Source of the DNA: an uncultured Opitutia bacterium
Lineage (GTDB): Bacteria; Verrucomicrobiota; Verrucomicrobiia; Opitutales; UBA953
Direction: 5' to 3'
Assembly (NCBI GenBank): GCA_945957395.1
Contig: CAMFKE010000002.1
Location: 124,001-188,000, forward strand
DNA length: 64,000 nucleotides
Part shown: piece by piece, positions 28,363 to 37,606 of the stretch
Layout of the letters: every line of letters begins with the position of its first letter
How positions within the stretch are numbered: the stretch's first letter is position 1
Made by a program: the position numbers and the translations under genes
Notes under the pieces: model-generated
What the model was told of the DNA's origin: nothing
Seen by the model: the letters and a program-made list of their open reading frames with translations, nothing else
Database searches by the model: none

Positions 28363-29268
28363 ATGAAAATCGCCATCATCGGAGCCGGCGCCGTGGGCGC
28401 CTGGTACGGAGCCCGCCTCGCCCTCTCCGGCCACGACACCCACTTCGTCCTGCGATCGGACTACGAGACCGTCACGCGCGACGGATACCGCCTGCGCACC
28501 GCCGCCGGAGAGGAGCGACTGTTCCCCGTCAACACCCACCGCGCCTCCGCCACCGTGGGCGTGTGCGACCTCGTGGTCATCGCGCTGAAGGCCACCGCCA
28601 ACGACAAGTTCGCCGAACTGGTCACACCGCTGGTCGGACCGAACACCACCGTGCTCACCCTGCAGAACGGCATGGGCAACACCGAGAAGCTCGCCGCGCT
28701 CTTCGGCATGGAAAAAGTCATGGCCGGCCTGTGCTTTGTCTGCCTCAACCGCACCGCCTCCGGAGTGATCGAAAACTTCCACGCCGGACGCATCGCCTTC
28801 GCCGAGGGCGCCGGCCCCGCGACCGACCGCACCCGCACCGTCGCCAAAGCCTTCGAGGACGCCGGCGTCACCGTCTCCATCGCCGATTCTCACGAGGAGA
28901 TTTTGTGGAAAAAGCTCTGCTGGAATGTCCCCTTCAACGGCCTGTCCATCGCCGCGGGCGGCATCACGACCGACAAGATCATGGCCTCGCCCGAGCTCGT
29001 CGCGCTCTCCCGCTCGCTCATGGAGGAGCTTCGCGCCGCCGCCAAGGCCCGCGGCTTCGCCATCTCCGACAAGTTCATCGAGGCCCAGTTCACCGTCACG
29101 CGCGACATGGGCGCCTATAAGCCCTCCAGCCTCATCGACTGGCTGGAGCACCGCCCGGTCGAGGTCGACGCCATCTGGGGCGAACCGCTCCGCCGCGGCC
29201 TCGCCGCCGGCATCCCCATGCCGCACCTGACCACCCTGCACGCGCTGCTCACCGCGCTGTGCAAGTGA
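28363..29268 (+). CDS. panE: 2-dehydropantoate 2-reductase
   Basis: 301 residues. N-terminal Rossmann motif MKIAIIGAGAVGAWYGARLA, then ALKATANDKFAELV and TLQNGMGN, and the C-terminal ketopantoate reductase domain with LWKKLCWNVPFNGLSI (catalytic Lys) and KPSSLIDWLEHRPVEVDAI. It reduces ketopantoate to pantoate for CoA synthesis. The ATG at 28363 fits the family start exactly. Confidence 0.92.
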   Translation: MKIAIIGAGAVGAWYGARLALSGHDTHFVLRSDYETVTRDGYRLRTAAGEERLFPVNTHRASATVGVCDLVVIALKATANDKFAELVTPLVGPNTTVLTLQNGMGNTEKLAALFGMEKVMAGLCFVCLNRTASGVIENFHAGRIAFAEGAGPATDRTRTVAKAFEDAGVTVSIADSHEEILWKKLCWNVPFNGLSIAAGGITTDKIMASPELVALSRSLMEELRAAAKARGFAISDKFIEAQFTVTRDMGAYKPSSLIDWLEHRPVEVDAIWGEPLRRGLAAGIPMPHLTTLHALLTALCK

Positions 29269-29343
29269 GAGGCCAAGGACACGGCACAAAAGTCGAAGGT
29301 CCGCAAAGCCGGCCATTGCCCACCGGCGCTTTTTCGCCCCTGC

Positions 29344-29371
29344 CTTCGTCATCCGTCATCAGTCCTTCGTC
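29344..29371 (+). repeat. Heptad array upstream of the GT4 gene
   Basis: Four in-phase units CTTCGTC, ATCCGTC, ATCAGTC, CTTCGTC, ending 17 nt before the ATG. A weak inverted relative (AAGTCGAAGGTCC) lies just after panE at about 29290, suggesting an eroded partner arm. Confidence 0.72.
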
Positions 29372-29388
29372 AAACCCGCGCCCCTCCC

Positions 29389-30627
29389 ATGCCTCGCGCA
29401 CTCGTGATCTCGAACCTGCACGCCCCCGATGTCATCGGCGGCTACGAGATGGTGGCGTCAGAGTGCATGGATGCCCTGGAGCGGAATCACGGCTGGCAAA
29501 TCGCCTGCCACGGCGCGACCAGCGGTAGACGCCACGACTACGCCTGGCCGGAGAGGTTCACGCCCGACATGACGGGCTATTTCCCGCGCGGTTGGGCCCA
29601 CCACCATGAGCTTCTCCGCGCCAACCGACACCTGCGCGAGCACACGCCCAATGTCATCGCCCGGATTGGAGCCGAGGCACGCGCGGCGGATGTGACGCTC
29701 CTGTTCAACCCACGCCGACTCAGCACGCTGCAATGGCTACCCGCACTGGCCGCCTCGAAAAATGTGGTCGCGTGGGTCTCTGACCATTGGCCGAGCGAGT
29801 ACCCGGACTGCGATAAACTCTGGCTGGCATCGCAGAAGGAGAAACTCTCCTATTCGCCCGCCGTCATGTGGGGCGCCAAACGCGTGCGCGACTACTACGG
29901 CGACCGCCGCCCCACCCCGGCGGACCTGCGCCACATTCGCAAGGCCGCCTTCGTCAGCGAGTTCATCCTTAAAAAGAACGCTCCATATTTCCCCAACCTC
30001 GAAGAGGCGGTGGTCATCCGCAACGGCATCGACCACGCGCTGTTCCCGTTCGCGGAAATGAACCCCGAGCGCTGGCGCACCTGGGGCTTTTGCGGCCGCA
30101 TATCCGCCGACAAGGGCGTGGCGCTCGCGCTCGACCTCTTCGCGCATGCCGCGGCATACCGCCCCGACCTGAGATTCCTGCTCGCCGGCGATATGTCCAC
30201 CGGCCATGCGGCTGAAATCAGAAAAAAAATCGCCGGGCACCCGGTGCTAACCCGTCAGGTCACCATCCTTGGCCGCGTACCACGCGAACGCCTCGCCACC
30301 GATTTCTATCACAAGGTGGGTGTCCTCCTCTTCACCAGCCTCTGGGACGAACCGTTCGCCCTCACCGTCGTAGAAGCCATGGCCTGCGGTAGCCTGGTGG
30401 TCGCCACCGCCACCGGCGGCACCCCGGAAATCGTGAACGAAGAGACGGGGGTGCTGCTAAAGGATATCTTTCAAGCACAAAGTCTTAAATCCACAGTGGA
30501 GTATATTGCAAAAAAGCAATACGACTCCTATGATGAAATGAGGAGGCATGCGAACAAAGCCTCACTCACAGTCAGCATAGAAGCCATGGCTGAGAAAATC
30601 ACATCACTCGCCAAACCTCACTCATAA
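29389..30627 (+). CDS. GT4-family glycosyltransferase
   Basis: 412 residues. GT-B fold: N-terminal NLHAPDVIGGYEMVA (glycine loop) and C-terminal GFCGRISADKGVALALDLF and LFTSLWDEPFALTVVEAMACGSLVVA (E-x7-E motif), typical of GT4. The donor is unknown. The last about 55 codons are much more AT-rich than the rest and the stop overlaps the convergent sulfotransferase stop by 10 bp. In Klebsiella galactan I loci the GT4 WbbO makes the primer; a similar role is possible but inferred. Confidence 0.8.
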   Translation: MPRALVISNLHAPDVIGGYEMVASECMDALERNHGWQIACHGATSGRRHDYAWPERFTPDMTGYFPRGWAHHHELLRANRHLREHTPNVIARIGAEARAADVTLLFNPRRLSTLQWLPALAASKNVVAWVSDHWPSEYPDCDKLWLASQKEKLSYSPAVMWGAKRVRDYYGDRRPTPADLRHIRKAAFVSEFILKKNAPYFPNLEEAVVIRNGIDHALFPFAEMNPERWRTWGFCGRISADKGVALALDLFAHAAAYRPDLRFLLAGDMSTGHAAEIRKKIAGHPVLTRQVTILGRVPRERLATDFYHKVGVLLFTSLWDEPFALTVVEAMACGSLVVATATGGTPEIVNEETGVLLKDIFQAQSLKSTVEYIAKKQYDSYDEMRRHANKASLTVSIEAMAEKITSLAKPHS

Positions 30628-31655
30628 CCGAGCGCCTGATTAACTTCAAGAAGCCCTGATTCGCGAAAACAATGCTCTGTAAACGGCGTCCAATACTTTC
30701 GCCAGTCGCTGCGCTCGCCGCTGTAGGTAGGGTTACTCTTGCCGACTTGTGACAAAAGCTTTTCAGTGATATTTTCAGCATATTCTGACAACCTACCCAA
30801 ACTGCCAAAATTTGCCGGAAGAACACCTTGAACAATCTCTTCATATCGCAGCATCACAGCAGACTCATCCGCCATCATCATTTTTGCAATATTACCACAA
30901 AAGCCAATATCCCTTTCAATATAAGTGAGAATAAATAAATCAAGGGATTGATTGCCGCTCGCATTGCGCCAGAGCGCATCCTGAAGATCGACAGGCGCGA
31001 CTTTTTTCAGCTTAAAGCGCCAGGTTGAAACAATCACATCTCTGAGATTGCGAACACAACTGATTACGGGAACATCAAGAGCTCTGATTTTTGAAACCAT
31101 ATCCGCCTCTCCAATATGGCCGACCGCAAAGACCCCGCAGGGAAGCGTTGAGGCAAATACGTCAGCCGGGCAATCAATCCTTGAATCGGCAGGAACACGG
31201 TGTACAGCATCGTCGGCTAGCCCACGATAATCATCCTGGGCATAAGAAGCCATATGAACGCGACTGGGAAACCATCCCGCATCTCTAAAAGCAGCCTCAA
31301 GAAGATATGTGCCGGACTTAGGCATAGTGTTGATAACCACCGGTGGCAGAACTTCTCCTAAACTTTTTTCCGGCGCCGAGTTCACAATTACCGGCATCAA
31401 ACAAAACGGCCACTTCTTGCCTTCGGCTGCGCCCAAGAAGCAATTGGCATCCGAGTAGTACCGAAGCGACCTGGAAACAGCGCCGGACTGGTCGTGAAAG
31501 CAAAGGATTCCTTCACTATAACTCCAACGATGCTCATTGGGATGGCTATAACCATATATTTCACCACCAGGCTTTAAAACCATGTGGCCATAAAACCTGT
31601 CAGCCGGGGAGCCCCAACGCCAGACTGTTCTAAAGATTTGTTCTGGAATAGTCAT
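30618..31655 (-). CDS. PAPS-dependent sulfotransferase
   Basis: 345 residues, AT-rich. The 5'-phosphosulfate loop is PKSGTYLLEAAF (about 110-121), and the 3'-phosphate-binding segment appears as VISCVRNLRDVIVSTWRF (about 190). An N-terminal about 100-residue extension precedes the domain. It would transfer sulfate from PAPS to a sugar, most likely the glycan made by this island. It is the last gene of the leftward O-antigen operon, 5 bp after glf. Confidence 0.78.
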   Translation of the reverse strand: MTIPEQIFRTVWRWGSPADRFYGHMVLKPGGEIYGYSHPNEHRWSYSEGILCFHDQSGAVSRSLRYYSDANCFLGAAEGKKWPFCLMPVIVNSAPEKSLGEVLPPVVINTMPKSGTYLLEAAFRDAGWFPSRVHMASYAQDDYRGLADDAVHRVPADSRIDCPADVFASTLPCGVFAVGHIGEADMVSKIRALDVPVISCVRNLRDVIVSTWRFKLKKVAPVDLQDALWRNASGNQSLDLFILTYIERDIGFCGNIAKMMMADESAVMLRYEEIVQGVLPANFGSLGRLSEYAENITEKLLSQVGKSNPTYSGERSDWRKYWTPFTEHCFRESGLLEVNQALGYE

Positions 31656-31660
31656 GGGAG

Positions 31661-32806
31661 TCAGATGCTGGCAGGGAACACTGGTGTTTTTTGACCGGAA
31701 CTTTTAGCACTCAACCAAGCTTCTGAAAAGTCAAGCGCTTCGGCGATAACGGCGTGCATATCAAGATAGCGATAAGTCGCAAGCCTTCCGATAAAGGACA
31801 CCTTGGATTCTTGGCGTGCCAAAGTCAAATATTGCTCAAGCATGGCCTTGTCCGGCTCACGCCGCATCGGGTAATAGGGAATATCTCCAGCTTCCGTGAA
31901 CTTGCTACGTTCAAAAAAGACAAGGGTCTTATCATGATTCTCCCAGGGCGTGAAGTGCTTGTGTTCTGCAACGCGAGTATAAGGCACTTCTTGCGCCGTA
32001 TAGTTAATCACAGGGTTGCCCAAGTAATCCCCAATATCCTCATGTCGTTCAAAATAAACTGTTCGATACCCAAGACGCCCATAAACATGACCATAAAACT
32101 CATCAATGGGCCCGGTAAAGAAGACATGATCAAAGTCACTGACCCCTGCGCGTTCAAACTTGGTGTTAAGCTTAAGTTCGACCCTGGGATGCTTCAGCAG
32201 TCGCTCAACAATCGCCGTATAGCCCTCTTCAGGAATCCCCTGATAAATTGAATTATAATAATTATCGTCGTAATTAAAACGAATGGGCAACCGCTGCAGA
32301 ATGGAGGCCGGCAAATCGCGCGGATGCACCCCCCACTGCTTAATTGTATAACCTAGGAAAAAGTTTTCATACATCTCGCGTCCGACAAAGCGCAAGGCTT
32401 GATCTTCGAAGCTTTGCGGATTGGTGATGGATTTGTCGCCTATAGTTTCAATAAATACCTTGGCTTCAGCGGGACGCAATGATTTTCCAAAAAACTGATT
32501 GATTGTCAGCAAGTTAATCGGAAGCGTGAAGAGACCGCGTGGCGTCACAGCCTTCACACGGTTCACGCAGGGGTGGAATTTCGTGAACTCATTGACGAAA
32601 TCCCACACCTTCCTGTTGCTCGTATGGAAAATGTGCGGCCCATACTTATGCTCCATGATTCCAGTGGCGACATCACGCTCGGTATGACAGTTCCCGGCAA
32701 CATGATGGCGCTCATCAAAAACCGTGATGCTGCAATCCATTCCACGGGAAAGCTTATGGGCTAGCACCGCGCCGGAAAAGCCCGAACCAACAATGGCAAT
32801 TTTCAT
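31661..32806 (-). CDS. glf: UDP-galactopyranose mutase
   Basis: 381 residues, a flavoprotein. FAD-binding motif MKIAIVGSGFSGAVLAHKLS, then HVAGNCHTERD, HKYGPHIFHTSNRKVWDF (conserved His), IKQWGVHPRDLPASILQRLP and the FTGPIDEFYGHVYGRLGYR segment. It converts UDP-galactopyranose to UDP-galactofuranose. Its presence is the strongest evidence that the polysaccharide contains galactofuranose. Confidence 0.96.
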   Translation of the reverse strand: MKIAIVGSGFSGAVLAHKLSRGMDCSITVFDERHHVAGNCHTERDVATGIMEHKYGPHIFHTSNRKVWDFVNEFTKFHPCVNRVKAVTPRGLFTLPINLLTINQFFGKSLRPAEAKVFIETIGDKSITNPQSFEDQALRFVGREMYENFFLGYTIKQWGVHPRDLPASILQRLPIRFNYDDNYYNSIYQGIPEEGYTAIVERLLKHPRVELKLNTKFERAGVSDFDHVFFTGPIDEFYGHVYGRLGYRTVYFERHEDIGDYLGNPVINYTAQEVPYTRVAEHKHFTPWENHDKTLVFFERSKFTEAGDIPYYPMRREPDKAMLEQYLTLARQESKVSFIGRLATYRYLDMHAVIAEALDFSEAWLSAKSSGQKTPVFPASI

Positions 32807-32808
32807 TC

Positions 32809-33876
32809 CTAAGTTTTTTTGAGAGTTAAAAGTTTCTTTCCAACACTGATTCCAAACTTCTCAAAATGTGAAGCAGGAATTGCTAAAAGTAAGGTAAATG
32901 TCAGGGCCAAAAAAGGCAGACTCTCCTGTGCGACACGAGAGTCCCCCTTCAAGGGAAGAAGGAGAAAAACAACAGGCGAGTGAAGAAGGTATACCGAAAA
33001 AGAAAGATCGCCGAGGCCAACCATGAATGGACAATTAAGAGCGGATGAAATCGGCGAAGATGACGACGGAAGGAAAACGAGCCCTAAAATCGAAGCAAAA
33101 AGCATCGGCACCGACACAAAAGGAGAAACCCCCAGCGTGGGGAGGAAAATAGAAAAAGCCATACACAAAAAACCGATTGAAACAATGAATTCTCTCATCG
33201 GAGCACCAACCATATATTTTGACTCCGAAAAAATCCGCCAGAGACCTACCCCCAAAAACATAGCACCGACACAACGCAACATGGCAGGGTTTATAAACCC
33301 GACAACAAGAGGTTGCGTGCTCGCATTAAGCGGAATGCCCAGAGCACAAATTACAAAATAAGTCACAGCGCCAGCAATGACGCACAACCTTCCTGACATG
33401 CCAAACGAAAGAAAAGCGACAAAAGTACCAACCCACAACTCTACAGCGATGGACCAGGCAGGATCATTCCAAAGCCCATCGCCCAGGGGACCCACATATT
33501 TGCACAAGAAGAAGTTCCCCAAATAATCGGCAATTGACTGCCCCCCTAACCACGGAGGATAAGGAATTCCCGTTCTGACAAGAAAAACTGAGCCGAGAAA
33601 AACAAGACTTAGCAAATACAAAGGGTACAGCCTGAAAAACCTTTTAGCAAAAAAGCCCCAGATATTGGAACTTGAAAAAGAATCACGATATGCAACATAA
33701 AGAACAACGCCGGACATTGCAAAAAAAACATCCACCGCAAATGCCGCATTTAGCACAAACCACCTGGGCTCACCCCAACCAATAAAATGCCCATAGGCAT
33801 GATTGTACGCAACCATGAGCGCCAGAGCTCCACGCAAACCATCAAGGCCCGGCAAGCGTTCACTATTTTTTGCCAT
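32809..33876 (-). CDS. Acyltransferase-3 family membrane protein
   Basis: 355 residues with about ten hydrophobic segments. It starts with the family hallmark RLPGLDGLRGALALMVAYNH and has FFAKRFFRLYPLYLLSL (Arg-rich motif after the second helix). Such proteins (OafA/WecH type) O-acetylate or succinylate polysaccharides. It lies within the operon, 2 bp upstream of glf, so the target is probably the O-antigen. Confidence 0.88.
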   Translation of the reverse strand: MAKNSERLPGLDGLRGALALMVAYNHAYGHFIGWGEPRWFVLNAAFAVDVFFAMSGVVLYVAYRDSFSSSNIWGFFAKRFFRLYPLYLLSLVFLGSVFLVRTGIPYPPWLGGQSIADYLGNFFLCKYVGPLGDGLWNDPAWSIAVELWVGTFVAFLSFGMSGRLCVIAGAVTYFVICALGIPLNASTQPLVVGFINPAMLRCVGAMFLGVGLWRIFSESKYMVGAPMREFIVSIGFLCMAFSIFLPTLGVSPFVSVPMLFASILGLVFLPSSSSPISSALNCPFMVGLGDLSFSVYLLHSPVVFLLLPLKGDSRVAQESLPFLALTFTLLLAIPASHFEKFGISVGKKLLTLKKT

Positions 33877-33880
33877 AAAA

Positions 33881-35887
33881 TCAATAACTCCAAAGGCCGA
33901 AGAATCGCATCATCTTCCGATATGATGTGATGAAACCATCCTTGGTCATTCTGTGATAATTTGATATTTTGGAAAACTCATCCCCCGACTTCACATCATA
34001 AGGCCACCGACCAAAGGCCTTGCAAATCTTCCTATATAAACTGATCACAGGATCTTTCGACATGCGATGATAATTTTCAAGACGGACCCTCTGAAGTGTC
34101 ATGAAATCTGCCTCAACATCGCCCACAGAAGAATCGCCGGGACCGGCGCAAACAGAGACCTTTGACTTAGCCACAAGCGCTTTGCGAACCTCCTCGTACC
34201 ACGGAGTCAATCTTAGATACTGCCAATAGAAGCCCGACATAGGTGCGAACTCATTAACCCACGGCTTGGCCTCGTAGCCCGCATAGTGAACGAGCATCGG
34301 AGCCAACTTCGAGTTTCTAATTTCTCGAACTTGTTCATCAGTAAGCCCTGCAAGAATTTGATCGCCAACATTCACGACATTCCAAGCTGGATTCAAAAAC
34401 TCTACGCGCCCCTCAACAAACTTGTTTAAAACATCCTGATCGAGGAACCAGTATCTTTTCTTTTTAAGCTCGGAAATCATGCGAGGCTCCAATTCCAGCT
34501 CCCGAATCTTATTTAAGTCAAAGACAATGACCCCTGCTTGAAAATAACGCGACCAAGACTCTCCCATCCCAACATAAGAAACCAAGTAGTCGCGAGAAGG
34601 CATTCCGCCAACTTCGGCCATCGAAGCCACACCGGTCTGGCAAAAATGGTGCATTATATAATCAAAAACAGCCCCCAAGGGATTACCTTTCAGGTCTACA
34701 CCAAACAGGGAAACAACATCCCCCAACACGATGGTATCGCAATCTATATACAAAACCCTTTCTCTATTCGGAAGGAGCTCAGAAAGAAGTAAACGATAAA
34801 ACGTAGACTGATGAAAATGCATGTGAACTGCGCAATCATCAAACTCTCCCTTCATGTCAATAAAGCGAACGGCATTCCGACCTGAACAACTGGCAATCCG
34901 CATCAAGGAGTAGCGATTTTCCGGCGTTATACCTCCGTCCAAAACAACAAACTCCAAGCGCGAGTCAGCTTTCGCATTAGCAACAACAGACGCAATCATA
35001 GCACCTAGATGCGGCGCATATCCATTGTCCGAAGCCACGGCAATTGTTGCAGAGGGAGCGGCCAACTCAATGTTGTTTGACTCAATTCGAACAGGATCCG
35101 TGTTGTGAACAAAGACCCGATTCAAGCAGCGCACTCGTAAAGTAGGACTTTCTGAAAGGACTTTTTTCAGCCATACATTCAACAGTCGTTCGGAAAGGTA
35201 TCCAAAAATGCGCCTTGCAACTGGATCATACTTGCTGATATCAATGCGTAGCTCGGCTTCGGACAAAACATCAAAAAGCCAGGCAGAGTAAGCATCAAAC
35301 AAGTCTCTCCGCATAACAAACATATTTGTAAAATAACCCTCATCTGAAGAAAGGTAATCATCGTAAAATGACAGATAATCGGGATGTCGATCCTTAATTA
35401 CATCACGTACAACAAGAAGGTCCTTAGCGTAATGACCTAGGGCCGAAGAATAGTGACTCCTAATACTATCAAAGCCTGCATCACGCACGCTCCATTTATG
35501 CGGCAAAACTATGTCGCAAGTAGAAAGAAAATTCTCAACTGATTCTGAGTCCAAGCCAAACGATTCGGAGAAAAAGTAGCCAAACCTGGGGCGATTAACA
35601 ACACCCCAAGTGTCGCATACATGCTCATTGGAGTTAGAGAAATCAAAATAACGCCTATAGTGCATCATGCCGACATAGTCGGAATCAGCATCATTTTTCC
35701 ACGCCCAATACTGGGCTGTAAGCTCGCAATATGATGCGTTCTTGTGAGCAATGGAATCACCTATTGAATCACTGAGCTCAACCCCCTTCACTGACTCCTT
35801 ATCAAAGCCAACACGAATCGGCCTTATAGCCCGATTTGATACAACTCGCGAAGGTTTATGACAGGCAATGTAGATTGCGGCTTTCAT
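33881..35887 (-). CDS. WbbM-like two-domain galactosyltransferase (DUF4422/GT111 + GT8)
   Basis: 668 residues. The N-terminal DUF4422 domain (about 1-260) has YIACHKP, LTAQYWAWKN and YVGMMHYRRYFDF. The GT8 domain (about 280-560) has the metal-binding DxD in RVLYIDCDTIVLGD and LGAVFDY. The Klebsiella O-antigen polymerase WbbM combines these two domain types and builds the Galf-Galp repeat of D-galactan I. The C-terminal about 95 residues carry two similar amphipathic segments (NYHRMSKDPVISLYRK and NYHRMTKDGFITSYRK), perhaps for membrane or partner contact. Role inferred from domains and the adjacent glf. Confidence 0.82.
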   Translation of the reverse strand: MKAAIYIACHKPSRVVSNRAIRPIRVGFDKESVKGVELSDSIGDSIAHKNASYCELTAQYWAWKNDADSDYVGMMHYRRYFDFSNSNEHVCDTWGVVNRPRFGYFFSESFGLDSESVENFLSTCDIVLPHKWSVRDAGFDSIRSHYSSALGHYAKDLLVVRDVIKDRHPDYLSFYDDYLSSDEGYFTNMFVMRRDLFDAYSAWLFDVLSEAELRIDISKYDPVARRIFGYLSERLLNVWLKKVLSESPTLRVRCLNRVFVHNTDPVRIESNNIELAAPSATIAVASDNGYAPHLGAMIASVVANAKADSRLEFVVLDGGITPENRYSLMRIASCSGRNAVRFIDMKGEFDDCAVHMHFHQSTFYRLLLSELLPNRERVLYIDCDTIVLGDVVSLFGVDLKGNPLGAVFDYIMHHFCQTGVASMAEVGGMPSRDYLVSYVGMGESWSRYFQAGVIVFDLNKIRELELEPRMISELKKKRYWFLDQDVLNKFVEGRVEFLNPAWNVVNVGDQILAGLTDEQVREIRNSKLAPMLVHYAGYEAKPWVNEFAPMSGFYWQYLRLTPWYEEVRKALVAKSKVSVCAGPGDSSVGDVEADFMTLQRVRLENYHRMSKDPVISLYRKICKAFGRWPYDVKSGDEFSKISNYHRMTKDGFITSYRKMMRFFGLWSY

Positions 35888-35892
35888 GCGGA

Positions 35893-36789
35893 TTAAGGTT
35901 TTCGAATGTCTGGTTTAAAAGAGAGAGATTGCAACGCTGAGGCAAAGAAAACAGGGAGTGCAAAAAACTTCCTCTTGCGAAGCAAGGAAAGAAAGATGGA
36001 GAAGAAGTGAAAAATACAATCAAAAAACGATGATCGCCCCCTGCGAAGCTTAAGAAAAAGTGTATTTCTAAAAAAGTAGCTGTATTTTTTTAAATTTTCT
36101 CGGCTTAAATTGGAAAGATTAGTGGATGAATTGGCTAGCGTCCTATGAAGACAGGGCGATAAAAATGACACCAAGCCGGCAAAACCAGCATCGCATATCC
36201 TGGTCGTATGCTCAACATCATCGCCCCATATATACATTTCAAGCAACGGATACCCCGCCACGGTCAACGCTTCTCGAGAAATCAAAATTGACACATAGCT
36301 ATTAGCTGTCGCGGGAACAGCCTGAAGCTCACGGCAATCAGGTAGCCAATCGCACCCCGACTCCAAGCAAGGCCTATTCATCACATGCATCCTGCCATCC
36401 GTCCACAAATCAACAGAACCTACCCAGCCAAGCGGTTTTGTTCTTGGCTTTAAATAGTAGGAATTGAAGGAAAAAACCAGCCCCTGAAGCGTCTCGGGAA
36501 ATGCAACTGTATCATCGTCCATGCACCAGACAGCATCAGCCCCCCACTCGTAGGCCGCCTTCATGCCTGAAAAAAAGCCACCAGCCCCGCCGCCATTCTC
36601 CTGATTAATAACCTGCACCCAAGAAATATTCGAAAGAAATTCAAAAGTGCCATCCGCAGAGCCATTATTTACCACAAAAACAACATCAGGGACATGTTTT
36701 TGATTACGTATAGAATCAAGACACTCACGCAAAAGCGCAAGCCTGTTACAGGTCACAACAACCGCCGCTATTTTCCCTGCACGATGCAT
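35893..36789 (-). CDS. GT2-family glycosyltransferase (rhamnosyl/galactofuranosyl type)
   Basis: 298 residues. VVTCNRLALLRECLDSI at the start, then VVNNGSADGT, ENGGGAGGFFSGM and WCMDDDTVAF with the catalytic DDD. The NGGGAGGF plus MDDD pattern is shared by GlfT- and WbbL-like transferases. A basic, aromatic C-terminal end could touch the membrane. Position between wzt and the WbbM-like gene suggests a WbbN-like part in galactan assembly. Confidence 0.82.
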   Translation of the reverse strand: MHRAGKIAAVVVTCNRLALLRECLDSIRNQKHVPDVVFVVNNGSADGTFEFLSNISWVQVINQENGGGAGGFFSGMKAAYEWGADAVWCMDDDTVAFPETLQGLVFSFNSYYLKPRTKPLGWVGSVDLWTDGRMHVMNRPCLESGCDWLPDCRELQAVPATANSYVSILISREALTVAGYPLLEMYIWGDDVEHTTRICDAGFAGLVSFLSPCLHRTLANSSTNLSNLSRENLKKYSYFFRNTLFLKLRRGRSSFFDCIFHFFSIFLSLLRKRKFFALPVFFASALQSLSFKPDIRKP

Positions 36790-36793
36790 TTAT

Positions 36794-37513
36794 TCAATTC
36801 GTATAGGCGCCAACGCCTTGATGGTATTTCGCGGCAACCTCGGCGGGGTTACCCTCGGCTAAGATTTTGCCCTTCTCCAACCACACGGCGCGAGTGCACA
36901 TACGCTCGATGGTGGCGGCGTCGTGCGAGATGAGGACGACGGTGCGGTCGCCCGCAAACTTTTGCTTTAGCGCCTCCTCGGACTTTTTGACAAAGACCTC
37001 GTCGCCCACGCCGAGGACTTCGTCGATGAGGAGAACATCGGGGTCGGTTTCCATGGCCACGGAGAAACCGAGGCGCAGGCCCATGCCGGACGAGTAAGTA
37101 TAGACCGGCATATCGAAAAACTCGTTGAGGCCGGAGAATTCGCGGATGGCGTCAAGGCGCTCGAGCATGTGCTTGCGCGACTTCCCCATGAGCATGCCGT
37201 TGAGCACGGCGTTTTCCGCGCCGGAAAGGTTGCCCTCAAAGCCGACGCCCAGTGAGAGCAACTCGACATGGCAGTCCTTGCGGGAGTAGCTGACCTTGCC
37301 CTCGTCGGCCGAATAGATGCCGGCAAGCAGGCGCATGAGCGTGCTTTTGCCACATCCGTTGCGGCCCATGATGCCGAGTTTTTCGCCCTCGAAAATATCC
37401 AGATTCAGTCCGCGTACCGCCCATATCTCCTTTTTGGTCTTGGAGAGCATGGTCCGGTGAGGCCGATAACAGATACCGGCATTACGGAGGGAGATGAGAG
37501 GGGTTGAGGACAT
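36794..37513 (-). CDS. wzt: O-antigen ABC exporter ATPase, short type
   Basis: 239 residues. Walker A MGRNGCGKST, signature TYSSGMGLRLGFSVA, Walker B VLLIDEVLGVGDE, H-loop VLISHD. It ends soon after the ATPase domain, so the C-terminal carbohydrate-binding domain of Wzt proteins that recognise terminator sugars is absent, as in the D-galactan I exporter. It powers export of the lipid-linked polymer with Wzm. Confidence 0.9.
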   Translation of the reverse strand: MSSTPLISLRNAGICYRPHRTMLSKTKKEIWAVRGLNLDIFEGEKLGIMGRNGCGKSTLMRLLAGIYSADEGKVSYSRKDCHVELLSLGVGFEGNLSGAENAVLNGMLMGKSRKHMLERLDAIREFSGLNEFFDMPVYTYSSGMGLRLGFSVAMETDPDVLLIDEVLGVGDEVFVKKSEEALKQKFAGDRTVVLISHDAATIERMCTRAVWLEKGKILAEGNPAEVAAKYHQGVGAYTN

Positions 37514-37518
37514 GAACT

Positions 37519-37606
37519 CAAAGATTGGAGATCAAAGATTGGAGATTGGAGCGATTACGCCCGAAGGCTTCTCGCATCTGAAATCTCGCATCTCGTATCT
37601 CACAGC
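37519..37606. repeat. Inverted heptad element between wzm and wzt
   Basis: Left arm CAAAGAT, TGGAGAT, CAAAGAT, TGGAGAT, TGGAGCG (37519-37553). Right arm TCGCATC, TGAAATC, TCGCATC, TCGTATC, TCACAGC (37572-37606). Perfect 7-nt phase and an 18-bp spacer. It begins 5 nt before the wzt ATG and ends at the wzm stop codon. Confidence 0.88.
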
